The notes: a model not told the origin generated them from the letters alone. DNA of 64,000 bases from Neocallimastix lanati (nom. inval.) (GCA_016946835.1 JACVTC010000178.1:10001-74000); one strand, 5' to 3'. Shown: positions 1 through 11,240, numbered from the stretch's first letter. A program made the numbers and translations.

Positions 1-328
1 AATTAGTAAATAGTAATGAAGATCATAGTTAAAAAAAAATGAATCATTGATGGATTATTTGTGTAGGAGGCATAAATTTCTATGGAATTGACAAAGAAAT
101 ATTCCATAATTTTGATTACACTGTATATAATAATAAATAAATTATCATTAATATATAAATATATAAATATTTATATTTTTTTTTTAAATAGTTTCAGCTT
201 TCAAGATTTTATTTATTCTATATATATATATATATATTAGATTAAAATCACGGTGTTACTTTTTTATTTATTTAAAATTTAAATTATATTAATATAAAGA
301 AAAACTTAAAAAACCTTTTAATATATAT

Positions 329-382
<54 letters not shown>

Positions 383-881
383 GAGCAAATAGTAATAATA
401 CAGAAAAAGAAAAAGCTTCAAATACAAATCATAATCTATCACTAATATAAATACTATTAAATAATAAAATAAAGAAAATAAAGTTTTTATAAATAAATTA
501 AAAAAAGTAACAAGTAACAATTTTAAAAAAAAAAAAAAAAAAAAAGGTATAATACTAAAACATTATAGTATTTATGGAAAATTTAAAAATTAAATAATTT
601 ACTGAATTATTAAAAGTATTTTACTTTTCTTTTTAAATTAATTTTTTTATTATTAGTGTCCTTTTTTTTTTTTTTTTGTTTTTTACTTTAATATTTCTTT
701 TAATTAAATAAAATTTAAAAAACCTATAGAAAATAGTAATTTTATTTTTTATATATAACTTCTGTAAAATGAATTTTATTTAATATTATATTACCATTCC
801 AATAGAATTAATTAAATTTTTTAAAAAATTAATAAATTCGTAATGTCCAGTTTTATTGCTATAGAATAGATTATAAAAAAG

Positions 882-912
<31 letters not shown>

Positions 913-1115
913 CACATACTTTTTCATCAAAGGACTTTTTTAAAATTTATATATATATATTTTACACTGTGAATAAGTTATAATTTCATTTTTTTTTTTT
1001 TATTTATTGTTATTTTTTTAATGATAATTTTTTGAAATTAAAAAGTGATTTTATTATTTATTCATGAAAAATATATATATTATTAAAAATTAAATACAAT
1101 ATTAAAATTAATTAA
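1..1115. other. AT-rich intergenic DNA
   Basis: No gene is supported. The stretch holds an A-run near 332-380, further poly-A/T runs near 527-545, 663-677 and 884-907, and short AT dinucleotide runs. The only long open frame, on the minus strand through the A-run, is a poly-phenylalanine artefact. Confidence 0.7.
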
Positions 1116-2791
1116 ATGGAGCGATCGTCTTCTTCAGATTTCGCTTTTAACGATAAAATGGAAATTGATAATGAATATGAAATTATCAGTGATAATAACT
1201 TAGATCATGACAGTATGCAAATGGAAGATAATAAAACTATGAATTCCTATCAAGAAAGTGAAAATATATCATTGAATAAAACGACCTCAAAGAAAAAATT
1301 AATTCAATTAATCAATACGATGGAAATAAAGGATAATGGTGAGATTCAAGAAAAATATTTTGTCATTGAATTTATGAAAAACAAGAATATACTAGAAAAA
1401 TCAATTATTAAGGATTCCTATTTACCTAAAACGGAATGGTATCATTTGAATATTAAGAATGATGGCATCCAGGTTGCTGAAGATGAAAATTATTATGAAA
1501 TAGTATATTGATTCGTATATCGGATCTTACACAGCCTGTCGCTTATTTTAAAGAGCTCATCAAAAATGAATATAGACTCAATGAAAAAAAAATGGAAGAA
1601 TTATATGATGTTTCACCAAAGTTTAAGGGATTTTCTATTTCCAAAACTAAAGTAGTATCAGTATTTTTCACTTATCCATACACCACTTTAACAGAGTACG
1701 CTAAGAGTAACAATAAGAAAGAAATTGTATCAGAATTGATTGATAAGCTTGAATTGATCCATCCTGAGGAGGAACAATGCTTTCTTACTCCTACGTTATC
1801 ACCAAATAATATTTTATGGTGTGAAAACGGAGTGTGTTCAATTATTTTTCCAGAGATTTTCACATCCATTGATTCGTGTAATGCTATAATTAAATTTAAA
1901 AAAAATTCCAACCTCAAGTTGGTTTTCTCTTGATTTCCAAAATCTCAGTGATTCCAACAAGTGTACATTGTCTTATCATTCTTCTCTTCAATCCTTTGGT
2001 AATATTCTCTACTATTTATTGACTGGCTCAGAACCTCCAAAATCTAAAGAAGAATGGGAAAAGTTTTTTTTACAGCTAGCTCTAATGATAGGGAATACAA
2101 TTTTTTCAGGGATATTTTAAAAGAATGTATCTATCCTGAAATGAATAATTTAGATATTAATAAAAATTCATTAGAAAAATCAGAAGTTGTTACTTTCTCT
2201 ACTCTTCGTCAAAAGCTTGATCATGCCGACCCTACTATTTTCGAAAAAACCTATCCAATCTAATTATTTCTTTTAATAATTCACAAAATCTATCGTAAGA
2301 TATTAACTCAACAAATAATGGGTTATCTGAAAAATCTAAATCATTGGAACAAACAAATACACCAACTGAAGTTTTAAATTACATTTTTGGTGATGAATCT
2401 TCAAATTCAAATATTCTTAATACTAATGATAACACTAATGCTAATCTATCCAATATAAATTCTTCATCAAAAGAACCAATAGAAGAGAGCACTGAAAAAA
2501 AAAATTAAAGATGAAAATAAAAATAATCAAAACAAGAAAAGTAAAAATAAGTCAAAGAATGACAGGAAAAATGAAGATATTCCATTCAGTGTTCCCGATG
2601 ATAAATATCTAGATAGAATTGTTTTTGAGGGAATTCATGAGGGTAAAAAAAAAATGGATATTATTTATATTCATGTAGATGTTATCTTAAAGGAATCCAC
2701 AGAGTCTGAAATCGAAATTTATGACATATACAGACCTACTGGTGAGGGCTATAAGTGTTTAATATATAAGAAATATATTTACAAAATATAA
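1116..2791 (+). pseudogene. Protein-kinase-like pseudogene, frame-broken
   Basis: An ATG at 1116 opens an acidic N-terminal region ending at 1511. Similar-looking coding sequence then continues in other frames: 1508-1933, about 1932-2068, 2054-2263 and 2240-2505, and after an A-run at 2494-2504 to a stop at 2789-2791. The pieces suggest a protein kinase fold: a catalytic-loop-like LTPTLSPNNILW, and a helix-F-like SFGNILYYLLTG followed by EEWEKFF. A basic N/K-rich linker and a C-terminal segment with IPFSVPDD and DIYRPTGEG follow. I see no DFG or intact HRD, so even when whole it may have been a pseudokinase. Several breaks fall in or near homopolymers (T-run at 2061-2068, A-runs near 2240 and 2494), so sequencing error is possible. 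An in-frame TAA at 2297-2299 argues for real decay. Family assignment is tentative. Confidence 0.55.
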
Positions 2792-2878
2792 ATAATATAA
2801 AATGTATAATAATATAAATTATAATAAGATATAAATTTAATATCTGAATATATAAATAAATATTCAAATATACCAAAA

Positions 2879-3140
2879 TATGTTTACTACACATATTTGT
2901 TTTATATCAGAAACTTCCCTTCTAGAATTGAACTTAATTTCACAAGAATAGAGAAATTAATAAAAATTAAAATTATTTAATTTTTATATTAATTTATATT
3001 AAATTTAATTAAAAAAAAAAAATTTGAAAAATTTTTAAAATAAAATTTCAATAATAATATATATATATATATTTTTTTTTTAATTTTTATATATAAAATA
3101 AAAAAAAAAAAAAAAAACAATTAATTTTAAGATCTTGAAA
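2879..3140 (-). repeat. LTR remnant of the minus-strand Ty3 relic
   Basis: It begins TGTTTACTACACATATTTG and runs to the coding relic that follows. The same start (TGTTAACTACACCTATTTG) lies at 57081 beside a related minus-strand element, and its reverse complement ends near 33489. It is read as the outer end of the 3' LTR. The inner boundary is uncertain because the sequence becomes simple A/T DNA. Confidence 0.45.
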
Positions 3141-3159
3141 TTTCATTCATTAATAGGTA

Positions 3160-3451
3160 ATATATTTTTAATATGGACGTTTCATTTCAATTTTGAATTG
3201 TCCATAACATTCTGTAATTGAACTGTATTCCGAGATATGACCTTAATTATATATGGAACAAGGAAATTACGGTTCAAGTTTAGTCCGTTTGGTGATTTCT
3301 AATTTTTACTAAATCACCAATTTTAAAAATTTTTTTATATTCCATACTTCGTTGAGCCTGTTTTCTGCTTTGCCAATTGTTTATGGTTCCAAGCATCTTT
3401 TTTTTTGTTGCATGTTTTACCTATTTGACATACTCAACAAATCTTTCCATT
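3160..3451 (-). pseudogene. Ty3 integrase C-terminal relic, left half
   Basis: Minus-strand translation gives pieces such as KKMLGTINNW, QRSMEY and IGDLVKI. These match the integrase C-terminus of the element at 57688-58143 (KKLGTINYW, KRSMEK, VGDKVKI). Stops and indels are frequent. The relic is cut at 3451 by element 1 and resumes at 9543, so it was one sequence before that insertion. Confidence 0.75.
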
Positions 3452-3957
3452 TGTAACGAATCTTAAAAATAATTAACTTGTCTTAGTTGTTAGTAACTAA
3501 GTCACCGATTTGAACTTCTCGAGTTCAAATCCGCATAATTTCTTTTTATAAAAAAAAAATTTATTTTAAAAATTCTTATCTTATCAAAAATTATTTTAAA
3601 AAGTTCTTATCTTATCAAAAAAATTTTTTTTATCAAAAGTTTTATCAAATTATCTTAATTGGTTTAAAATTACATCATAAAAAATTTCTTTTGAAAATTT
3701 TTTGTATAAATACGAGTGAATTTTTCTTCAAAAAAACTTTTTTTAAAAAATCGTGTTTTTTATTAATTATTTAATAAGTAATTTAATTACAAATTTTTAA
3801 TTAATAAATAAAAAAAAAAAAATAAAAATAAATTTTAACTTTTAAAAAATAATAAATTCTTTTTTATTAAAAAAAAAACTATTTACTTATTATTTATTTT
3901 TTTATACAAACTTAGTGGTGTTAATTATTTTGGGTTACGCCCCGAATTCACGTTACA
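3452..3957 (+). repeat. Element 1, 5' LTR
   Basis: It starts TGTAACG and ends CGTTACA, which are inverted repeats. A tRNA-like module lies at 3481-3535, a TATA-like box (TATAAATAC) at 3715-3723, and AGTGGTGTT near the end at 3914-3922 pairs with sequence just beyond the LTR. Confidence 0.93.
3481..3547 (+). promoter_or_regulatory. tRNA-like A-box/B-box module in LTR
   Basis: CTTAG and CTAAG form a D-arm-like hairpin around a TTGTTAGTAA loop. A B-box-like GAGTTCAAATCC follows 38 nt after the A-box start, and a T5 run follows at 3543-3547. Diverged LTRs of elements 2, 3 and B hold the same arrangement with different stem sequences. A role as a Pol III promoter or tRNA mimic is inference. Confidence 0.5.
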
Positions 3958-3972
3958 ATAAAAAACACCACT
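3914..3972 (+). promoter_or_regulatory. LTR/primer-site hairpin, candidate self-priming site
   Basis: AACACCACT at 3964-3972, just after the LTR, is the exact complement of AGTGGTGTT at 3914-3922. No TGG-type tRNA primer site follows the LTR. Tf1-type elements prime from their own RNA 5' end, and this pairing could serve that purpose. Elements 2 and 3 have equivalent pairs of different sequence. Confidence 0.5.
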
Positions 3973-4014
3973 GAAAAGAACCACTACCTTTGTATAAATT
4001 TTTTCTTTTGGTTT

Positions 4015-4200
4015 CTACCCTTCAAGATATACTTTTGGTTTCTACCCTATCAAGATAAACTTTTGGTTTCTACCCTTCAAGATATACTTTTGGTTTCTAC
4101 CCTTCAAGATATACTTTTGGTTTCAACCCTTCAAGAAATACTTTTGGTTTTTACCTTTCTTTGATTTCAAGATATACTTTGGTTTCTACCTTTCAAGTTT
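4015..4200 (+). repeat. Leader minisatellite, about 27-bp unit
   Basis: About six to seven imperfect copies of a unit containing TTTGGTTTCTACCC and TTCAAGATATAC lie between the LTR and gag. The rest of the leader (4201-4592) has no open frame of note. Confidence 0.85.
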
Positions 4201-4592
4201 TACCTTTAGTTACTACTTTGAATTCTTACTTTAGGCTCCTATATTTTTGCATCATTCAGTGTTTCACTGTGCTTCAACTTTGAATTTCTACCTTTGAGCT
4301 TTACTTTTTGTATTTACTTCTTGTTTTTACTGTTTTGAGTCTTTTCTACCATTTAGTATTATCCTCTTTATTGGTATCCTTACAACTAATTTGGTGAACT
4401 TCTATTCAGATATATTCCCTTGGTTTTCCAATTACTCCAGGACTTAATTCTACTATTTGATTTCTTACTACTAGTAAACCTTGTGTTTTAAAGCAATCCT
4501 AAACATCCTAAAAATATAAAATTTAGGTTTAGTCTAACAAAATTAATAATCGTATTCAAATTTTGATAAAATTCTTAAAATTTTAATTTAAA

Positions 4593-5786
4593 ATGGAAGA
4601 TCAAAATAATATTTTAAATAATGCTACTCTTAAAGATGGTTTTGCAGGAGACCGTCGTTACTTAAAGGGTTTTTTAGCAAAAATTGAATTGGTTTTTATG
4701 CTGTACCCAGACAGATACAACACCGATGAAGCTAAAGTCATATATCTTATATCTAGACTTTACGGTGATGCTATGAACTGGGCAGCTACTTTAATTGAAA
4801 ACAGGGATGACTGTCTTGGAGATTATCAAGCATTTAGAGAAAGAATGAAAGCTGTTTTCGGAGACAACGACTCAGTGTTTATCGCCAATCAAAAACTACG
4901 TGTAATTAAACAACGAAGACTTGGTGATATTACAAGTTATATTAATGAATTTAATAAATATTCTGATAATTCTTCTTGGAATGAGGATGCAAAAATGGAT
5001 GCTTTCATTGCTGGTCTTCAAGATTCTATTGCAACAAGAATATTAGAAATGTTTCCTGGTCCCAGAAATCTCCTTTCCCTTCAAACTATTGCAGAAAGAA
5101 TTGATTCTAGAATTTCTACACATAGACAATTTTTTAATCATAATAAGCATTCAAATGATAATAAAACATGTCCAAAGTTTACTCCAAAAAAGAAATCTTC
5201 AAATAACAATAATAAATCTTTTAGTAAGCTTTCTAATGAAGAAAGAGAAAGAAGAATTAGAGAACATCTTTGTCTTTATTGTGCCGATCCAGATCACATT
5301 CGTGAAAATTGCCCTAAATTAAAAAAGAATAAACCTTCTTCAAGTTCTCACATTTCAAATCCTGTTTTAAATTCAACTCTTAGGCCAAGAATTTCTGACC
5401 AACCTAACCACAGGCTTCCAATCTTTGATTTCACTCTTTCTATTTCGGACGTTTCAGTTAATTCAAAGATTCTTCTGGATTCAGGTTCTCAACTTAATCT
5501 TATGGACGTTTATTACGCTAAAGAAAATAACATTCCCTATAATGAAAATTCTAAATTACCGAGCGTTTCCGGTATTGGAGGTGATCAATTAATTCTGGGA
5601 AAAACTTTACCAATATCACTCAAATACGGAAATCACATTTGTCAAGCTGAATTCTACATTGTTGATTTACCCTCTTACTGTGCTATTCTTGATACTGACT
5701 GGTTATTCACACACAATCCGACAATAAATTTCGTAACTAAAGAACTATCCTTTATTCTAGCAATTGTATTTCAAATTGTTTACTAA
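4593..5786 (+). CDS. Element 1 Gag and protease
   Basis: The 397-residue frame starts at the ATG that aligns with elements 2 and 3 (shared DGFAGDRRYLKG near residues 15-26). It carries a retrotransposon Gag capsid region (LYGDAMNWA), a basic N/K/S-rich stretch, a CCHC zinc knuckle near residue 226 (C-x2-C-x4-H-x4-C), and an aspartic protease motif LLDSGSQ near residue 295. The product would form the particle shell, bind element RNA and cut the polyprotein. The frame ends about 85 nt early compared with element 2: a small deletion near 5755 shifts it, so Gag and protease are separated from polymerase in this copy. Confidence 0.85.
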   Translation: MEDQNNILNNATLKDGFAGDRRYLKGFLAKIELVFMLYPDRYNTDEAKVIYLISRLYGDAMNWAATLIENRDDCLGDYQAFRERMKAVFGDNDSVFIANQKLRVIKQRRLGDITSYINEFNKYSDNSSWNEDAKMDAFIAGLQDSIATRILEMFPGPRNLLSLQTIAERIDSRISTHRQFFNHNKHSNDNKTCPKFTPKKKSSNNNNKSFSKLSNEERERRIREHLCLYCADPDHIRENCPKLKKNKPSSSSHISNPVLNSTLRPRISDQPNHRLPIFDFTLSISDVSVNSKILLDSGSQLNLMDVYYAKENNIPYNENSKLPSVSGIGGDQLILGKTLPISLKYGNHICQAEFYIVDLPSYCAILDTDWLFTHNPTINFVTKELSFILAIVFQIVY

Positions 5787-8772
5787 CTCCAAATTCTTTT
5801 ACAGCTCATATTTCTTCTCCTACAACTGTCCCTTCTACAAAAGAAAAGGAACCTGCTACTGTTGATAGAATATTAAAATTATTGCCTACTATACTTCAAC
5901 CTTATAAAGATATTTTCGATGAGTATCTGCAAACATATTACCACCACATAGGCAGTATGATTGTGAGATTAAGCTCAAGCCTAACTCTATCCTTTATTAT
6001 GGCCCTATCTACCCGCTTACTGATGCTGAGTCTAAAGCTCTTAAAGAATATATTGATGAAAATCTCTCAAAAGGCTTTATTCGTAAATCCAAATCTCCTG
6101 CTGGTGCTCCTGTATTTTTCGTTTTTAAGAAGAATGGTGAATTACGTATGGTTGTTGATTACAGAAAACTTAACGAAATAACAATTCGGGACTCTTATCC
6201 ATTACCACTTATTAATGACATGCTCGAACATTTAGGTAAAGGTAAAGTATTTTCAAAACTCGATCTCCGTTCTGCATATAATCTTGTAAGAATAAAAGAA
6301 GGAGACGAGTATAAAACAGCTTTTACCTGCAAGTATGGCCACTTTGAATATTTGGTTATGCCTTTCGGGTTAAAAAATGCCCCAGCTGTTTTCCAACACT
6401 TCATTAATGATGTATTCGAAGATATTCTTGGTACATATGTCTACTGTTATATCGATGATATTATAATCTTCTCCCCAGATATGTCTTCTCATTTTGAACA
6501 CGTTATCGAAGTTCTCAAAAGACTTCGTAAAGCTGGTCTTTTTGCGAAACTAGAAAAATGTGAATTCTTTGTCCCTTACTTAGATTTTCTTGGTCATAGA
6601 ATTTCTGCTACAGGTATATTTATGGATCCCAAAAAGATTTCTTCAATTCTTGAATGGCCTACTCCAACTTGCGTAAAAGAAATTCAATCTTTCCTTGGAC
6701 TCACAAATTATTATAGAAGATTTATTCCTGTATTTGCCAAGTTAGCCCATCCACTTAATCATCTTTTAAGAAAGAACGTTAAATTTGTATGGTCAATTGA
6801 AGCTCAGGAAGCTTTTGATAATATTAAATCGAAATTTTCCTCTTCTCCGGTCCTTGCTTACCCTGATCGTAACCTACCCTTCACTGTTGAAACTGACAGC
6901 AGTAATTTTGCAATCGGTGCTGTCCTTTCTCAAAAGACTCCTAAAGATAATAAAGTTCATCCTATTGCCTTTTATTCAAGATCTCTCTCTCCTGTTGAAA
7001 GAAATTATCCAATTTACGATAAGGAACTTTTAGCTATTATTGATTCTTTAGAAAATTGGAGACACTTTCTAAAGGGTGCGACTCATCCTTTTATTATCTA
7101 CTCTGATCACCGAAACCTGTTATATCAAAAGAAACCTGAAAAAATGACTCAAAGACTTGTTCGTTGGTCTCTCTTCTTATCAGAATTTAACTTCAAGATT
7201 GAATATCGTTCAGGTTCTTCCAATGGTAAACCCGATACCTTATCAAGAAGACCTGATTATGCTTTAAATTATGAATTTTCCACTTCTGATATTCCATTTA
7301 CTGTTCTCCGCCCAGAAAACTTTTCTGCTTTTCCAGTCTCTGTTGAAACATTTTCTGAAAAAATCCTTTCCGAATGTAAAACCGATCTATTTTATCATTC
7401 CATTTGCGATTACTTAGAAAACAAGAAATTACCTGTCCCTCATCAAAAAATTAAGGAATTCTCAATTAGTAACAGCTACTTACTTTTCCAAAATAAACTC
7501 TATGTTCCTCCCAACTGCCGGTCTTTAGCCTTGAAAATTTGTCATGACTCTCCATCCGCAGGTCATTTTGGTTTTAAAAAAACTATTAATCTCTTAAATC
7601 CTGACTTTTGGTGGCCTTCCCTTAACTCTGACGCACAAGACTACATCCGATCTTGCGAAACTTGTTGTCGTTCAAAGGTACTCCGACATAAACCTTACGG
7701 ATTTTTACAACCTCTGGAAATCCCTTCTCGTCCTTGGTCTTCAGTCTCTATGGATTTTATTACTGATTTACCACTTTCCAATGGGTTTACTTGTATATTT
7801 GTTACCGTTGATCGTTTTTCCAAGATGTCTCACTTCATTCCTTTTGCAAATATCCCTTCTGCTATTGATACCGCTTCTGCTTTCATGAAATCGATCTTCA
7901 GACTTCATGGACTATCTGATGAAATTCTTTCCGATCGTGGATCCCAATTCACTTCAAAATTTTGGATTGCTATCTGTAAAGCTCTTGGAATTAATATGAA
8001 ATACTCTTCACCATTCCATCACCAAACCAACGGTTTGACGGAGAGGGTGAACTCCGTTGTAGAACAATACCTTAGATGTTTCACAAATTTCAAAGGATCA
8101 GATTGGGAGAATTATCTCTATTTAGCCGAATTCAGTTACAATAATGCTCGCCAGGAATCTTCTAATTATTCTCCTTTCTTTGCAAATTACGGTTAAAACC
8201 CAAGACATTCTCCTGAAATTCCAAGTATCATAAATGTTCCCAGAGCTGAAGAACTTGTGAAGAACTTAACAGATCTATCTAAAGAATTAAAGAAGAACTT
8301 AGAGTCTGCAAGCAAAAAGCAGGAAGAATATGCAAATAGACACCGAATTAAACCTCCAGAATTTAAAGCAAACGACTAAGTCTGGCTAAATAGCTCCTTA
8401 GTACTCAGAAATAAGAACAAGAAACTTAAACCAAGAAAACTCGGTCCTTTCAAAATCATTCAGAAAGTATCACCAGTTACCTATAAATTAGATCTTCCGA
8501 AGAAATTACGAATTCATCCCATTATTCATGTCTCAGAACTTGAACCCTACTATGAAGATACTTTTGGAAGAAATCAACCACCACCACCAGTAATAGTCAA
8601 TAATGAAGAAGAATATGAAGTCGAGAAAATATTGGATAAAAGAACTTACTATGGAAAAATTCAATATTTAATCAAATGGAAAGGTTATCCAATTTCAGAA
8701 TCTTCATGGGAACCCGAATCTAATTTAAATTGTCCTGAACTTCTTAAGGATTTCAATTCAAGGGATAAATAA
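5787..8772 (+). pseudogene. Element 1 Pol: RT, RNase H, integrase, chromodomain
   Basis: After the gag frame, coding continues in a second frame to about 5928 and then in a third from 5929. Reverse transcriptase shows VDYRKLNE, MPFGLKNAP and the YIDD active site. RNase H shows ETDSS, YDKELLA and YSDHRNL. Integrase has an H-H-C-C zinc region (GHFGFKK, CETCC) and the D-D-E core ([24 protein letters not shown]). A GPF motif and a chromodomain ([14 protein letters not shown]) end the protein at 8770-8772. TAA codons at 8194-8196 and 8377-8379 break the integrase tail. Chromodomains of this class steer integration to marked chromatin. This copy cannot make a full Pol without readthrough. Confidence 0.9.
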
Positions 8773-9018
8773 CAAAAAATATTCTATTTTATTTTATTTT
8801 ATTTTATTAATTATATCTAAACTCTTATTTATATCAAAATTGAATTTAAATATTTTATTAATATCAAATTATTTTAAAAAAAAAAAATTATTTTACCTTT
8901 TAATATAGTTAAATTTATTAAATATTTTTAATTCATGTATGTTAAATGTAAAAAGTTCACTCGTTAGTATATTAAAAATTAATTTTAGTTTAGAATTAGA
9001 TTCGTCTTGTATCCGAAT

Positions 9019-9033
9019 CCTCGAGGAGGACCA
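9019..9033 (+). other. Polypurine tract of element 1
   Basis: GAGGAGGACCA directly precedes the 3' LTR, the expected plus-strand priming site. Element 2 has GGAGGAGGACCA in the same place. Confidence 0.75.
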
Positions 9034-9537
9034 TATAACGAATCTTAAAAATAATTAACTTGTCTTAGTTGTTAGTAACTAAGTCACCGATTTGAACTTC
9101 TCGAGTTCAAATCCGCATAATTTCTTTTTATAAAAAAAAAATTTATTTTAAAAATTCTTATCTTATCAAAAATTATTTTAAAAAGTTCTTATCTTATCAA
9201 AAAAATTTTTTTTATCAAAAGTTTTATCAAATTATCTTAATTGGTTTAAAATTACATCATAAAAATTTCTTTTGAAAATTTTTTGTATAAATACGAGTGA
9301 ATTTTTCTTCAAAAAAACTTTTTTTAAAAAATCGTGTTTTTTATTAATTATTTAATAAGTAATTTAATTACAAATTTTTAATTAATAAATAAAAAAAAAA
9401 AATAAAAATAAATTTTAACTTTTAAAAAATAATAAATTCTTTTTTATTAAAAAAAAAACTATTTACTTATTATTTATTTTTTTATACAAACCTAGTGGTG
9501 TTAATTATTTTGGGTTACGCCCCGAATTCACGTTACA
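9034..9537 (+). repeat. Element 1, 3' LTR
   Basis: Nearly identical to the 5' LTR. Its first bases read TATAACG instead of TGTAACG, a mutation in the integrase-recognised terminus. It ends CGTTACA and is followed by CCATT. The B-box copy is at 9103-9114. Confidence 0.93.
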
Positions 9538-9542
9538 CCATT

Positions 9543-10370
9543 AAAATTTCTTCTTTCTATCAATTTTTATCTTCTAATATTAAATTTCTTAGATTAATAT
9601 CGATCGGTATTAATTCTTTTCTTCCATACAATAATTCAAAACGAGTGTAATCAGAAACAGTAGATTTACTTGTCCTAAGTTCCCATAAAGATAGAGGCAA
9701 CAAATATTCCAATTTTTATTGTCGTAAGAGAAATTTCTTAATTATTTTCTAATATCTCTATTTCTATTCTCTACCAAACCATTAGATTCTGAATGATGTA
9801 TACTAACAAAATGGAAATATACGTCATAAAGATATAAAAATATTTTTGTATAATCTGACATAAATTTTAACTCCATTATCAGCTACAATAATTTAGGGTA
9901 TACTATTTCTACAGAAAACTTCAACTGAAAAATTAGTTACATCTGAAAAAAGTGGTTGTATATAGTGGTTTTGCTTCTACTTAACTTTGTGAAGTAATTC
10001 ACACAAGCAGTAATATATTTATTACCTCGATTTGTTCCCTTTAATGGTCCAATAATATCTAAACCAGGTCGAACAAAAAGGAACCTCAACAAAGGTTCTA
10101 AATTTTTCAATAGGCCTTGGCAAAGGTTCAAAATGATTAAACTGACATATCTTACATAAAAAAATTAAACCTCCCTTTTATCATTTAAAATAATTAAAAG
10201 ATTTACATTTATTTAAAATCTTATATTCAGTGTATCTATAAATTTTTGATTTATCTTTCCTTTGAAATGAAAAATTAAATTTGCATTTTTTATTAATAAT
10301 AATTTGTTTATTTCTTCGATTTGTTTCACATATTTCAATTTCTATATTGTCTTCCATTGATAATTAAAAT
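9543..10370 (-). pseudogene. Ty3 integrase relic, right half
   Basis: Minus-strand pieces read RFELLYGRKEL, LDIIGPLKGTNRGNKYI and KICQFN. They align with the integrase of the element at 57688-59568 (FELLYGRED, LDIIGPLKTT, KICQFN). With 3160-3451 they form one older element fragment, split by element 1. Stops and indels occur throughout. Confidence 0.8.
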
Positions 10371-11240
10371 TTTTCAATAAAATATTTTAATAAATATACT
10401 TTTTAATGGTTTGAAACTTTTTTTTTTTTTAATATTTAAAATAATAAACCTTTTTTTAATTAATTATATAATTATTTAAATAATTATATAATTAATTATT
10501 ATTGAATTATTAATTATTTCTTTATTTACTATTTTATTTATTTATTTTTATTTTTTTTTTTATTTTTCAATTTTTTTTTTTTTTAATATTTTAAATAATA
10601 AACCTTTTTTTAATTAATTATATAATAGTTTAAATAATTATTTAATTATTTAATTATTTATTATTTCTTTATTTACTATTTTATTTATTTATTATTTTTT
10701 TATTTTTTAATTTTATTTTGTTTTTTATTTTTTAATGCTTAAAAAATAAAATGTTTATTTATTTTTTTTTTATTTTTCAATGTTAAAAAAAAAAGTTTTC
10801 TTATTTCTTATTTTTATTTTATTTTTTAATGTTAAATAGAAATACCTAACCTAATTATTATTTATTGAAGTGTTGTATTTCGCCAAAAGTTGAATTTCGT
10901 CCAGTTGAATTTCGCCAAATTCTTGGTGCCTTATAAATTTTCGTCATAAAATATCACCACAATTATTATTCTCGCCATATTGTGAATATATGGCTTTTTA
11001 AAAATTGTAGAAAAAAGACACAAAATTATGATACAATTAGATAAACGCCCCACGTAAGATTACGTGTTTGAAAATTTTTGAGAATTGTAATTTTATTTAA
11101 TTAATTAATTAATTAATATTCATTTAAATTTTAATAAAATTAAGTGGCTTAAAATTAAAAATATTTAAGCCATACAACAAAATACAAATTTTTGTATTAA
11201 GAATTTTCGAAATTCACATTCCCCCAAAAATTTAAATGAT
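10371..11240. other. AT-rich spacer with direct repeat and inverted repeats
   Basis: A segment of about 130 bp with TTTTAATAT and AATAATAAACC is present twice (about 10429-10560 and 10577-10700). Beyond it are CACGTAAgaTTACGTG at 11051-11066, and TGGCTTAAA paired with TTTAAGCCA near 11143-11172. No gene is seen. The last five bases, ATGAT, are the left target duplication of element O. Confidence 0.6.

Larger units (their letters stand above)
3452..9537 (+). mobile_element. Element 1: full-length chromovirus (Ty3/gypsy)
   Basis: Two LTRs of about 505 bp flank gag-protease-RT-RNase H-integrase-chromodomain sequence. The 5-bp target duplication CCATT is perfect (3447-3451 and 9538-9542). The LTRs are bounded by TGTAACG and CGTTACA and differ at only about three positions (TG to TA at the start of the 3' copy, one A-run indel, one T/C), so insertion was recent. 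Coding capacity is nevertheless broken by two frameshifts and two nonsense codons. Domain order, the GPF motif and the chromodomain place it among chromoviruses, probably the Tf1/sushi-like self-priming type. Confidence 0.93.

Noticed and set aside
284-520. 78-codon minus-strand open frame rich in Phe/Leu/Tyr
   Set aside because: Produced by an A-run of nearly 50 bases; no start context, homology or conservation.
1508-1516. Independent gene starting with TTG at 1508
   Set aside because: No ATG, and the sequence continues the kinase-like product of the preceding frame; a frame break is more likely.
5755-5930. Programmed frameshifting between gag and pol of element 1
   Set aside because: Two shifts in different places, no slippery heptamer, and element 2 has one continuous frame here; these are mutations.
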